The translations under genes and the position numbers were made by a program. Shown here one piece after another: positions 1 through 5,718 of a DNA stretch of 7,812 bases. Within the stretch, counting starts at the first letter, position 1. Every line of letters begins with the position of its first letter. This DNA comes from CAWBRT01 sp050015355 (GTDB lineage: Bacteria > Acidobacteriota > Terriglobia > Terriglobales > Acidobacteriaceae), in the NCBI GenBank assembly GCA_050015355.1, contig JBEKBO010000163.1:1-7812 (forward strand). Reading direction: 5' to 3'. Below the pieces are notes generated by a model that worked only from the letters and a program-made list of their open reading frames with translations, was not told the DNA's origin and searched no databases.

Positions 1-242
1 TGCAGTTCATGCGCGCCAGCGTGCACATCGTGCCCCGCCGCGTGCAGATCGTGCGCCACGGCGGAAGCGTGCGAATCGGGGTCGTGGCCATGCGCATCGT
101 CATCGTGATCGTGCGCGCCATGCGAACCGCCGGTCCGTTTGGGCGGCTCAATGCCGCTCAGCTTGCGGCCAAAGAAGAACATCATTACCGCGCCGAACGC
201 CGGCAGCAGAGGAATTATCCAGATGTGTTCCAGAAAGAACAT
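1..242 (-). CDS. nuoL: NADH-quinone oxidoreductase subunit L, N-terminal part (cut by window edge)
   Basis: NuoL is the distal antiporter-like, proton-pumping subunit of the complex I membrane arm. Only the first 80 codons are inside the window. Translation of the minus strand gives a start MFFLEHIWIIPLLPAFGAVM followed by more hydrophobic residues and FGRK, the usual first transmembrane helix of NuoL (about residues 6-24). The identification rests on this helix plus its position downstream of nuoK. From residue 41 to 80 the sequence becomes extremely His/Asp-rich (11 His and 8 Asp in 40 residues), lying in the loop before the second helix; this is unusual for the family core. The start is an ATG at 242, preceded by a purine-rich GGAAAAAG about 8 nt upstream. 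It follows the small ORF by 40 nt. The conserved antiporter core is off-window, so the call depends partly on context. Confidence 0.85.
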   Translation of the reverse strand, partial: MFFLEHIWIIPLLPAFGAVMMFFFGRKLSGIEPPKRTGGSHGAHDHDDDAHGHDPDSHASAVAHDLHAAGHDVHAGAHEL

Positions 243-282
243 TGCTTTTCTTTTTCCAAGCTGCTCCGCAGCCTTGTCCTAC

Positions 283-456
283 TTACTTCTTACGAATCCC
301 AGGCACAAAGTCGTCCTTCAACCAACGAACGAAATCATCAGCGTGCGTCAGGTAAGTTTTCGCAGTGGTCTGCGCTAAGCCAGCTTGAGCAACATCTCTG
401 TGATATTGCTCAAGTGCAGCTTCAACCTCTTTCAAAGCTTGACTAGAAATACGCAT
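283..456 (-). CDS. Small orphan protein resembling a tyrosine-recombinase core-binding (SAM-like) domain
   Basis: A 57-residue ORF lies between nuoK and nuoL, in the same direction. It starts 5 nt after the nuoK stop and ends 40 nt before nuoL. After MRISSQALKEVEAALEQYHR come two predicted amphipathic helices. The second carries a pattern like T-x(2)-T-Y-x(3)-A-x(2)-F-x-R-W-L, which resembles the N-terminal SAM-like domain of phage-type integrases (helix, 'glxxxTxxxY', helix ending FxxWL). There is no room for a catalytic domain, so it cannot be a recombinase alone. A GGTGATC sequence 3 nt before the ATG supports this start; in-frame GTG codons at 468 and 465 are alternatives. It is not a known complex I subunit. 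The function is unknown: it could be a DNA-binding or protein-binding microprotein, or a domesticated relic. The coding call rests on clean packing into the operon; the family call is by pattern recognition only. Confidence 0.68.
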   Translation of the reverse strand: MRISSQALKEVEAALEQYHRDVAQAGLAQTTAKTYLTHADDFVRWLKDDFVPGIRKK

Positions 457-459
457 AGC

Positions 460-466
460 GATCACC
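460..466 (-). promoter_or_regulatory. Ribosome-binding site overlapping the nuoK stop, deciding the small ORF start
   Basis: GGTGATC on the minus strand overlaps the nuoK TGA and lies 3 nt before the ATG at 456. It matches the 3' half of the extended Shine-Dalgarno sequence (AAGGAGGTGATC), whose usual register puts this half close to the start codon. It supports ATG 456 over the upstream GTG codons. It could be coincidental, because it is also nuoK coding sequence. Confidence 0.4.
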
Positions 467-767
467 ACTTCAGCAGGTCCACTTCGTCCATGTTCACGGT
501 TTCCTTGTTGCGGAAGAACGCAATCAGGATTCCAAGTCCGACCGCCGATTCGGCGGCCGCATCGGCAATCACGAAGATCGAAAATACCTGCCCGTGCAAT
601 TCGTACAACCGCGAGAACGCAACCAGGTTCAGGTTGACCGCATTCAGGATCAATTCGATCGACATCAGAATGATCAGCACGTTTCTGCGGGTGAGCACGC
701 CGATCGTGCCGATGATAAACAGGGCGGCGGCAACCACCAGGTAATGCAAAGTGCCTATCTCAGCCAT
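462..767 (-). CDS. nuoK: NADH-quinone oxidoreductase subunit K
   Basis: A 101-residue integral membrane subunit of the complex I proton-pumping arm, homologous to MrpC/Nad4L. The length is the usual one (about 100). Three transmembrane helices are visible at about residues 6-24, 29-50 and 61-86. The two buried membrane glutamates typical of the family are present: Glu38 in MSIELILNAVNL and Glu73 in ADAAAESAVGLGI, matching E. coli NuoK Glu36 and Glu72 in context. The ATG lies 3 nt after the nuoJ stop, with GAGGAT inside the nuoJ end serving as a Shine-Dalgarno sequence. It belongs to the nuoC-to-L operon. Nothing in it is truncated or odd. Confidence 0.97.
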   Translation of the reverse strand: MAEIGTLHYLVVAAALFIIGTIGVLTRRNVLIILMSIELILNAVNLNLVAFSRLYELHGQVFSIFVIADAAAESAVGLGILIAFFRNKETVNMDEVDLLKW

Positions 768-770
768 CGC

Positions 771-1280
771 TCAAATCCTCTTCTTCGCCATGACAACGGC
801 GCCGACAATCGCCACCAGCAAAAGCAGCGACGCGATTTCAAACGGCAGCAGGTAATCCCGGTAGAGCATGAGTCCGATCTGCTGCGTGTTCACCTGTTCG
901 GGGAACATGTGCGCAGTCGCGGGAAAGATTGACCTGCCCTTGACGAAGATGAACAGAAGCAATCCGCCGAGCGCCCCCGTCGCCAACGCTCCAACCACCC
1001 ATTGCTTGTTGAACCGCTCTTCCAGTTGCGCGCGCTCGATGTTGACGAGCATGATCACGAACAAGTACAGCACCATGATGCCGCCGGCATAGACCAGGAT
1101 CTGGACGCCAGCGACGAACGGCGCGTACAGCATGAGGTACAGGCCTGCCTGCGCGAGCAGCGTGATGATCAGCAGCAGTGCCGAATGCACCGGGTTGCGG
1201 CGCGTGATCACCAGAATGGCGCAGATGATCGCAATCGCCGACAGAAAATAGAAGAAGAACGTAGTCGCTACCGGGTTCAT
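771..1280 (-). CDS. nuoJ: NADH-quinone oxidoreductase subunit J
   Basis: A 169-residue membrane subunit (Nad6 homologue) that links the quinone-reaction region to the pumping subunits. Five hydrophobic helices are visible, at about residues 5-25, 32-50, 55-80, 94-114 and 143-165. The family signature around the third helix, GVQILVYAGGIMVLYLFVIM, is intact and includes Tyr64 and the Gly66-Gly67 pair, the region of the pi-bulge that changes during turnover in known structures. The last helix has the typical LLPFEIASLLLLVAIVGAV. Length fits the family (about 165-185). The ATG at 1280 overlaps the nuoI stop as ATGA, which implies translational coupling; no strong independent Shine-Dalgarno sequence is visible. 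Confidence 0.97.
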   Translation of the reverse strand: MNPVATTFFFYFLSAIAIICAILVITRRNPVHSALLLIITLLAQAGLYLMLYAPFVAGVQILVYAGGIMVLYLFVIMLVNIERAQLEERFNKQWVVGALATGALGGLLLFIFVKGRSIFPATAHMFPEQVNTQQIGLMLYRDYLLPFEIASLLLLVAIVGAVVMAKKRI

Positions 1281-1738
1281 CGTTCGTATACCGTCGGTTC
1301 AGGGCCTTTCTCCAGCTTTTCGCGATTCAGCAGCAGTTCGTCGCGGCTGTAGGTGGCCATTTCATAATCCTGACTCAGCTCGAGCGCATCGCTCGGGCAA
1401 GCCTCTTCACACAGGCCGCAGAACATGCAGCGGCTAATGTCGTAGCTGAACGCGGTCAGCTCTTTCTTTTTGGTTTCGGGATTGCGCTCGCTGCCCACCG
1501 TGATCAATTTCTCCGGACAGGCCAGCGCGCACAGCCCGCAGGCGATGCACAGCGGTTCGCCCGTCTCCGGATTCACGTTCATGCGCGGCTGTCCACGGAA
1601 ACGCTCGGCAATAGCAGGCCGTTCCAGCGGATACTGTTCTGTAACGATCTCTTTCGGGCCCTGGTACTTCAACGTGACCTTCAGACCCTTCAACAGATCG
1701 ACCAGAAAAATCTTGCGAAGCAGAGGAGCCAGACTCAC
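1277..1738 (-). CDS. nuoI: NADH-quinone oxidoreductase subunit I (2x[4Fe-4S])
   Basis: The ferredoxin-like subunit that holds clusters N6a and N6b and passes electrons towards NuoB and the quinone. With the chosen start it has 153 residues. Two cysteine motifs are complete: CIACGLCALACP (Cys64, 67, 70, 74) and CMFCGLCEEACP (Cys104, 107, 110, 114). The N-terminal stretch LLKGLKVTLKY is the usual amphipathic membrane-anchoring helix. The reading frame stays open upstream to 1837, but that part overlaps nuoH and reads as non-conserved sequence. The GTG at 1738 overlaps the nuoH TGA as GTGA and puts the first conserved residues right after the start, so it is preferred. The C-terminus KGPEPTVYER is hydrophilic and of normal length. 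Because NuoE, F and G are not encoded nearby, the electron donor to NuoI is not defined by this locus. Confidence 0.96.
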   Translation of the reverse strand: MSLAPLLRKIFLVDLLKGLKVTLKYQGPKEIVTEQYPLERPAIAERFRGQPRMNVNPETGEPLCIACGLCALACPEKLITVGSERNPETKKKELTAFSYDISRCMFCGLCEEACPSDALELSQDYEMATYSRDELLLNREKLEKGPEPTVYER

Positions 1739-3012
1739 CGCAACACCCCCATCAGGACAGTCGCCAGCTCTTGCCGAATGCCAACCAGCGCGGTCAGGAT
1801 CAGCACTGCCAGCGATAGCGGCAGCAAAACCTTCCAACCTATTTTCATCAACTGGTCAAAGCGGTAGCGCGGGAAGGTGCCGCGATACCAGATGTAGAGA
1901 TACATAAAAAACGCAACCTTCACGGAGAACCAGTACATGTCCTGCACGCGCTCGCGAACTTGGGGAGCCAGCAGAACCAACCCGACCGCACCAAGGAAGA
2001 GCCCGAATACCGCCAATCCTACGGTCTGGATCTTGAATGATGGGTGCTTCGGCATCCGAACCGCACCGAGAAAACAAATGCCCGCGAGCGCAAAAACCGT
2101 CAGTGCCGGCAGCAGCGAGAACGCCAAGTCCCAAGTCTTTCCGGCGAGCGCATTGGAGAACGGCCGCAGCCAGCCGCCAAGCCACAGTGTCACCGCGATC
2201 GAGCTGACGGCGAGCATGCCCGCGTACTCGGCGAGGAAAAACAGCGACCAGCGGAATCCGCTGTATTCGGTGTGGAAGCCCGCAACCAGCTCCGACTCCG
2301 CCTCCGGCAGATCAAAGGGCGCGCGATTCGTCTCCGCGATCATCGCAATGCCAAAAATCACGAAAGCCAGAAAGCCGAGCGGGAAGAACGAGAAGATGAA
2401 CCACCGGCCCTGCACGGCTTGCGACTCGACAATGCGAATCATGCTCAGTGTGCCAGTGCCGGTCTTGAGGCTGGTCATCAGGATCGCCGAAACGATCGCC
2501 ATGGCCATCGGCACTTCGTAAGACACCATCTGCGCGCTGGAACGCAGGGCGCCCATCAGCGGGTAGTGCGAGTTCGAAGCCCAGCCGCCCATGATGATGC
2601 TCAAAACGCTCAGCGACGAAATTCCCAGCATGAACAGGATGCCGATGTTGATGTCGGTGACGGCGTGAGTGCGGCCGAACGGAACGACCAGGAAGGTTGT
2701 GAAAGCGGTCATTACGACCGCGACCGGGGCCAGCCAGAACACCAGCTTGTCGGCGCCCGCCGGGATAATGTCTTCCTTCAACAGCAGCTTGAGCGAGTCG
2801 GCAATCGGCTGTAACAGGCCGTGCGGCCCGACGCGCATGGGGCCGTAGCGAATCTGGATGTGAGCGAGGATTTTGCGCTCCAGCCAAGTCATCAGCATGA
2901 CGGCAACCGACAGCGCGGCCACCACCAGAAGCACGTAAATCGTGGCCCACAGCAGGTCGCCGGCTTCACCGGGAGTTACGTTCGAGCGCAGATAATCGGT
3001 GAGGACGTGCAT
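1735..3012 (-). CDS. nuoH: NADH-quinone oxidoreductase subunit H, with extra membrane insertion
   Basis: The membrane subunit that forms much of the quinone-access channel at the junction with the peripheral arm. Conserved segments are present: ERKILAHIQIRYGPMRVGP (45-63), GWASNSHYPLMGALRSSAQM (143-162), APFDLPEAESELVAGFHTEY (231-250) and IWYRGTFPRYRFDQLMKIGW (374-393). Of 425 residues, more than the about 325-365 of well-studied NuoH, the extra length sits mostly between Gly279-Gly280-Trp281 and Trp361. There about 60 additional residues include two hydrophobic stretches (about 297-318 and 330-350). The ATG at 3012 directly abuts the nuoD stop and is preceded by an AGGTGG Shine-Dalgarno sequence about 8 nt upstream. 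The gene ends in a GTGA overlap with nuoI. The identification is secure; the role of the insertion is unknown. Confidence 0.97.
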   Translation of the reverse strand: MHVLTDYLRSNVTPGEAGDLLWATIYVLLVVAALSVAVMLMTWLERKILAHIQIRYGPMRVGPHGLLQPIADSLKLLLKEDIIPAGADKLVFWLAPVAVVMTAFTTFLVVPFGRTHAVTDINIGILFMLGISSLSVLSIIMGGWASNSHYPLMGALRSSAQMVSYEVPMAMAIVSAILMTSLKTGTGTLSMIRIVESQAVQGRWFIFSFFPLGFLAFVIFGIAMIAETNRAPFDLPEAESELVAGFHTEYSGFRWSLFFLAEYAGMLAVSSIAVTLWLGGWLRPFSNALAGKTWDLAFSLLPALTVFALAGICFLGAVRMPKHPSFKIQTVGLAVFGLFLGAVGLVLLAPQVRERVQDMYWFSVKVAFFMYLYIWYRGTFPRYRFDQLMKIGWKVLLPLSLAVLILTALVGIRQELATVLMGVLR

Positions 3013-4164
3013 TTAGCGGTCCACCTCTCCCAGGACGATGTCCAGTGTTCCGATGACGGCAACCACGTCGGCGACGAGCCACCCGCGGACCATCTTGTCC
3101 AAGGCTTGCAGGTTTACGAAAGAAGGAGGACGGACGCGCACGCGGTAAGGCTGCGTCGAGCCGTCGCTCACGATGAAGTATCCGAGCTCGCCTTTGGGCG
3201 CCTCGATGGAATGATAGATTTCGCCGGCCGGCGGCCTCAGCACCTTGGGCACCTTCGCAGTGATGGGGCCTTCCGGGATGCTGGACGCGGCCTGTCGCAG
3301 GATTCGCACCGACTGCCGCATCTCTTCAATGCGCACCAGGTACCGGTCGTAGGTATCGCCGTTCTTGCCAATCGGGATGTCGAATTCGAACTTGCTGTAT
3401 GCCGCGTAGGGCTGCGCTTTGCGCAAGTCCCACTTCACGCCGCTGCCGCGCAGCACCGGGCCGGTAGCTCCCAGCTCGATGCACTCTGCGCCGCTCAGCA
3501 CGCCGACTCCCTTCGTGCGTTCCACCCAGATGCGGTTGGTGGTGAGCAGCTCTTCATATTCGTCGATCTTCGGCAGCACGAAGTCGCAATAGTCCAGAAC
3601 TTCCTTCTGGAAGCCCTCGTAGATCTCATACTGGCAGCCGCCGATGCGGAAGGCATGCGTCGTGAGACGGGCACCGCAATACTTCTCGAAGATCTTCAGA
3701 ATCTCTTCGCGGTCGCGGAAGCAGTAGAACAGCGGGGTCAGCGCGCCGATGTCGAGCGCGTGCGTGCCCAGCCACACCTGGTGGCTTGCCAAACGGTTGA
3801 GTTCGGTCAGGATCACGCGGATATACCTGGCGCGCTCCGGCGCTTCCACGCCCAGCAGCTTTTCGACCGCCTCGCAGTAGCCCAGCCCGTTGGAAACCGC
3901 CGCGACGTAATCCATGCGGTCAACGTACGGATTGAACTGCACGTAGGTACGGTTTTCGGCGATCTTCTCGACGCCGCGATGCAGGTACCCTATGACACAG
4001 TCGGTGCCCAGAACCTTTTCGCCGTCAAGCTTCAGGATGACTCGCAACACGCCGTGGGTTGACGGGTGCTGCGGCCCCATGTTGAGGATCAGTTCGTTGG
4101 AATCCAGGAAGGTTTTCCCGGTCTCCTGCCATTCCGTGTTCTCGTAAAACTTCGACTCGCTCAT
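3013..4164 (-). CDS. nuoD: NADH-quinone oxidoreductase subunit D (49-kDa, quinone site)
   Basis: A peripheral-arm subunit related to the large subunit of NiFe hydrogenases, which together with NuoB and NuoH forms the quinone-reduction site. It has 383 residues, a normal length for a stand-alone NuoD, so it is not a NuoCD fusion. GPQHPSTHGVLR carries His33 and His37, and RMDY carries Tyr86. By motif alignment, His37 and Tyr86 correspond to the quinone head-group ligands His38 and Tyr87 of Thermus Nqo4. The C-terminus ends in the family-typical DIVLGEVDR. Nickel-ligand cysteines of hydrogenases are absent, as expected. The ATG at 4164 overlaps the nuoC stop in ATGA. No nuoE, nuoF or nuoG follows: nuoH starts on the next base after the TAA. 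Confidence 0.98.
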   Translation of the reverse strand: MSESKFYENTEWQETGKTFLDSNELILNMGPQHPSTHGVLRVILKLDGEKVLGTDCVIGYLHRGVEKIAENRTYVQFNPYVDRMDYVAAVSNGLGYCEAVEKLLGVEAPERARYIRVILTELNRLASHQVWLGTHALDIGALTPLFYCFRDREEILKIFEKYCGARLTTHAFRIGGCQYEIYEGFQKEVLDYCDFVLPKIDEYEELLTTNRIWVERTKGVGVLSGAECIELGATGPVLRGSGVKWDLRKAQPYAAYSKFEFDIPIGKNGDTYDRYLVRIEEMRQSVRILRQAASSIPEGPITAKVPKVLRPPAGEIYHSIEAPKGELGYFIVSDGSTQPYRVRVRPPSFVNLQALDKMVRGWLVADVVAVIGTLDIVLGEVDR

Positions 4165-5000
4165 TGGCCGCTCTCAATGCCAAGGTTGATCTTGACCCAC
4201 TGTTCATCCTGCTGCGTGAGGCCGTAATCCTTGCGCAACGGGTGCCCCTTCCATTCGTCTGGCATGAGAATGCGGCGCAGGTCCGGGTGGCCCGTGAAAT
4301 GAATCCCAAACATGTCGAAAACTTCGCGTTCCAGCCAGTTTGCCGTCGGCCACAGAGAAACCGCGCTTGGAGCAGGCTCGCTTTCCTTGATCTGGGTCTT
4401 GACGCGAATGCGCTCGTTGCGCGCGAACGAATAAAGGATCCAGACGACCTCAAACTGCTCGTCGCGCTTGGGATAGTGCACGGCAGTGACGTCGACGCAG
4501 TAATCGAACTGTTCCTGGTCGCGCAGATCGCGCAGCACGTCGCTGGCGATCGACTTGTCCACCACCATGTAATTCTGCTTCATGTAAGTGGAGGCCTCTC
4601 GCAAACCGGACCCATAAGCCTCGCGCAGTTTCTCGATCAGCGGCGATTCCCAGGGATCCGGCTTGGGAGCCGGAGGCTTGGGCGGAGCGGCAGGGGGCTT
4701 CGCGGCTGCCCCGGCGGCAGCGGCTGGTTTTGCCGCACCTGCTGGCGCCGCTGCGGCAGGCTTTGCAGCACCTGCGGCAGGAGCAACAGCCGGAGCATCG
4801 GGTTTCGCCGCCGGAGCGGCCACGGCTGGCTTCTCGACCGCAGGCTTTGGCACTTCGGGATTTGCAGGTTTCGGTTCGGCCGGGGCTCCCGGCAGCTCGG
4901 CTGCTGGGCTTGTAGATGCCGTCGCCGGAGCTGCCTTCTTTTCATCCGCAGGCTTTTCCGCCGGGCTCGATGCCCCTATTGGCTGAGTTTCATCGGGCAT
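4161..5000 (-). CDS. nuoC: NADH-quinone oxidoreductase subunit C with long Ala/Pro/Lys-rich N-terminal extension
   Basis: The 30-kDa peripheral-arm subunit that packs against NuoD. The conserved domain occupies about residues 118-279. Its hallmark is NWLEREVFDMFGIHFTGHPD (221-240), followed by LRRILMPDEWKGHPLRKDYG (241-260). Residues 1 to about 117 are low-complexity Ala, Pro and Lys, with a repeated GAAKPAAAA unit (77-85 and 88-96), probably a disordered linker; most NuoC proteins lack it. No ATG occurs in frame between residues 1 and 140. The ATG at 5000 has an AAGGGA Shine-Dalgarno sequence 8 nt upstream, so the extension appears to be genuinely translated. The gene follows a 204-bp gap after nuoA that contains a CRP-type palindrome, and it overlaps nuoD by 4 nt. 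Function of the conserved part is certain by homology; function of the extension is unknown. Confidence 0.95.
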   Translation of the reverse strand: MPDETQPIGASSPAEKPADEKKAAPATASTSPAAELPGAPAEPKPANPEVPKPAVEKPAVAAPAAKPDAPAVAPAAGAAKPAAAAPAGAAKPAAAAGAAAKPPAAPPKPPAPKPDPWESPLIEKLREAYGSGLREASTYMKQNYMVVDKSIASDVLRDLRDQEQFDYCVDVTAVHYPKRDEQFEVVWILYSFARNERIRVKTQIKESEPAPSAVSLWPTANWLEREVFDMFGIHFTGHPDLRRILMPDEWKGHPLRKDYGLTQQDEQWVKINLGIESGQ

Positions 5001-5044
5001 TGGTGATGTCCCTTACGGGTCCAGATTGGTCCGTATTGAGTTCA

Positions 5045-5050
5045 GTTATA
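5045..5050 (-). promoter_or_regulatory. Possible -10 element for a nuoC promoter
   Basis: TATAAC on the minus strand is a 5/6 match to the sigma-70 -10 hexamer. A transcript would start near 5038, about 38 nt before nuoC. The centre of the CRP-type box at 5095-5110 would then be near -64, close to the class I activator position (-61.5). The -35 region is poor, as often seen for activator-dependent promoters. This is inference only. Confidence 0.3.
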
Positions 5051-5094
5051 ACAAGCTGAAAGCGAGGGCTGAACTGATTAATATCACATTCAGG

Positions 5095-5110
5095 TGTGAC
5101 GTTTGTCACA
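5095..5110. promoter_or_regulatory. CRP-family binding site (perfect TGTGA-N6-TCACA) upstream of nuoC
   Basis: TGTGACGTTTGTCACA is an exact match to the CRP palindrome consensus, and the inner C/G extends the arms to 6 bp. It lies 95 bp before nuoC in non-coding DNA. A second exact match at 5855-5870 lies on the other side of nuoA. The shared 3' flank GTCACAATTT adds to the resemblance. The binding protein is not in the window, and which CRP/FNR-family member reads it is unknown. As RNA it could also form a 6-bp hairpin with a 4-nt loop. Confidence 0.7.
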
Positions 5111-5204
5111 ATTTCGCGTCCTCCCCAAAACGCCTTCTGGCCAGGGGTTTCAGGTGGACAGCCCTGCCCGGACCATTGACCGGGAACCCGCCCGCCTTTC
5201 AGGT

Positions 5205-5561
5205 CTAAATCCATTCGAGGGCGCCCTTTTTCCAGATCCAGATGTAACCTACGATCAGGATGCCCAGGAAAACCAGCATTTCCACGAAACCGAAGACGCC
5301 AAGCAGTTTGTATTGCACGGCCCACGGGAACAGGAACACGGTTTCCACATCGAAGACAACGAACAGAATCGCCACGATGTAGAACCGGATCGTATACCGC
5401 TGGCGGGCGTTATCGACGGGATCGATACCGCACTCGTAGGGCATCGACTTGGTCTTGTTCGGGTTTTTCGGTCGAACCAGCGAAGCGATTGCGATCGTTC
5501 CTGCGCCAATCAGAAACGATACGATCAGGAAAATGAAGATTGGCACGTAATTCTGTGGCAT
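5205..5561 (-). CDS. nuoA: NADH-quinone oxidoreductase subunit A
   Basis: A small membrane subunit (Nad3 homologue) at the interface of the two arms of complex I; its first loop closes over the quinone cavity. It has 118 residues, the usual length. Three transmembrane helices are seen at about 6-29, 59-80 and 87-110. The conserved loop YECGIDPVDNARQRYTIRFY includes Cys44, the residue known from other species to change exposure between active and deactive states. FVVFDVETVFLF carries the conserved acidic pair Asp71 and Glu73. The ATG at 5561 has GAGGA only 3 nt upstream, a strong but tightly spaced Shine-Dalgarno sequence. It is the first gene of the minus-strand cluster, divergent from lysS. 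It is separated from nuoC by a gap in which nuoB would be expected. Confidence 0.97.
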   Translation of the reverse strand: MPQNYVPIFIFLIVSFLIGAGTIAIASLVRPKNPNKTKSMPYECGIDPVDNARQRYTIRFYIVAILFVVFDVETVFLFPWAVQYKLLGVFGFVEMLVFLGILIVGYIWIWKKGALEWI

Positions 5562-5718
5562 TGTTCCTCACTGCTTCCGGAGCCTGCGGAAAGCGCTTCC
5601 CTTGCGGGTTGGCACGCCGACACACGCATTGCCGCGTCTGTTGGGAACCTCGCCGGGAGGCTTGACCGCCGTTGTGGCACACGTGAAGCAAAGCCTTCTA
5701 GAGCGTTTTCAAAGTTGA

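Larger units (their letters stand above)
5001..5204. other. nuoA-nuoC intergenic region where nuoB is normally found
   Basis: No credible gene lies here; 204 bp is too short for nuoB, and no CxxC-type NuoB motif is seen. It holds the nuoC Shine-Dalgarno sequence (5009-5014), a perfect CRP-type palindrome (5095-5110) with an extra half-site (5084-5088), and inverted arms AGTTCAG (5039-5045) and CTGAACT (5069-5075). There are also three copies of TTCAGGT on the plus strand (5089, 5149 and 5198) and a TATAAC that could be a minus-strand -10 element. The content suggests an internal promoter region for nuoC onwards, not degraded coding sequence. Confidence 0.7.

Noticed and set aside
399..414. 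A CRP-like TGTGA-N6-TCAAG inside the small ORF
   Set aside because: Only 8 of 10 positions match and it lies in coding sequence, so chance is the simpler explanation.
1739..1837. An upstream start for nuoI inside nuoH
   Set aside because: The added 33 residues are out-of-frame nuoH sequence; the GTGA overlap start at 1738 begins at the conserved N-terminus.
2044..2814. A 256-codon plus-strand frame opposite nuoH
   Set aside because: Antisense to conserved NuoH segments, charged low-complexity composition, and no ribosome-binding site considered convincing.
2821..4062. A 413-codon open frame on the plus strand opposite nuoD and nuoH
   Set aside because: It is antisense to genes with full family motifs, has no recognisable domain, and its composition (His, Arg, Gln, Asp-rich) is typical of a shadow frame in high-GC DNA.
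4164..5006. A 280-codon plus-strand frame opposite nuoC, with Arg/Gly-rich sequence
   Set aside because: It is the complement of the Ala/Pro/Lys-rich NuoC extension and core; the opposite strand carries the conserved NuoC motif and a Shine-Dalgarno sequence.
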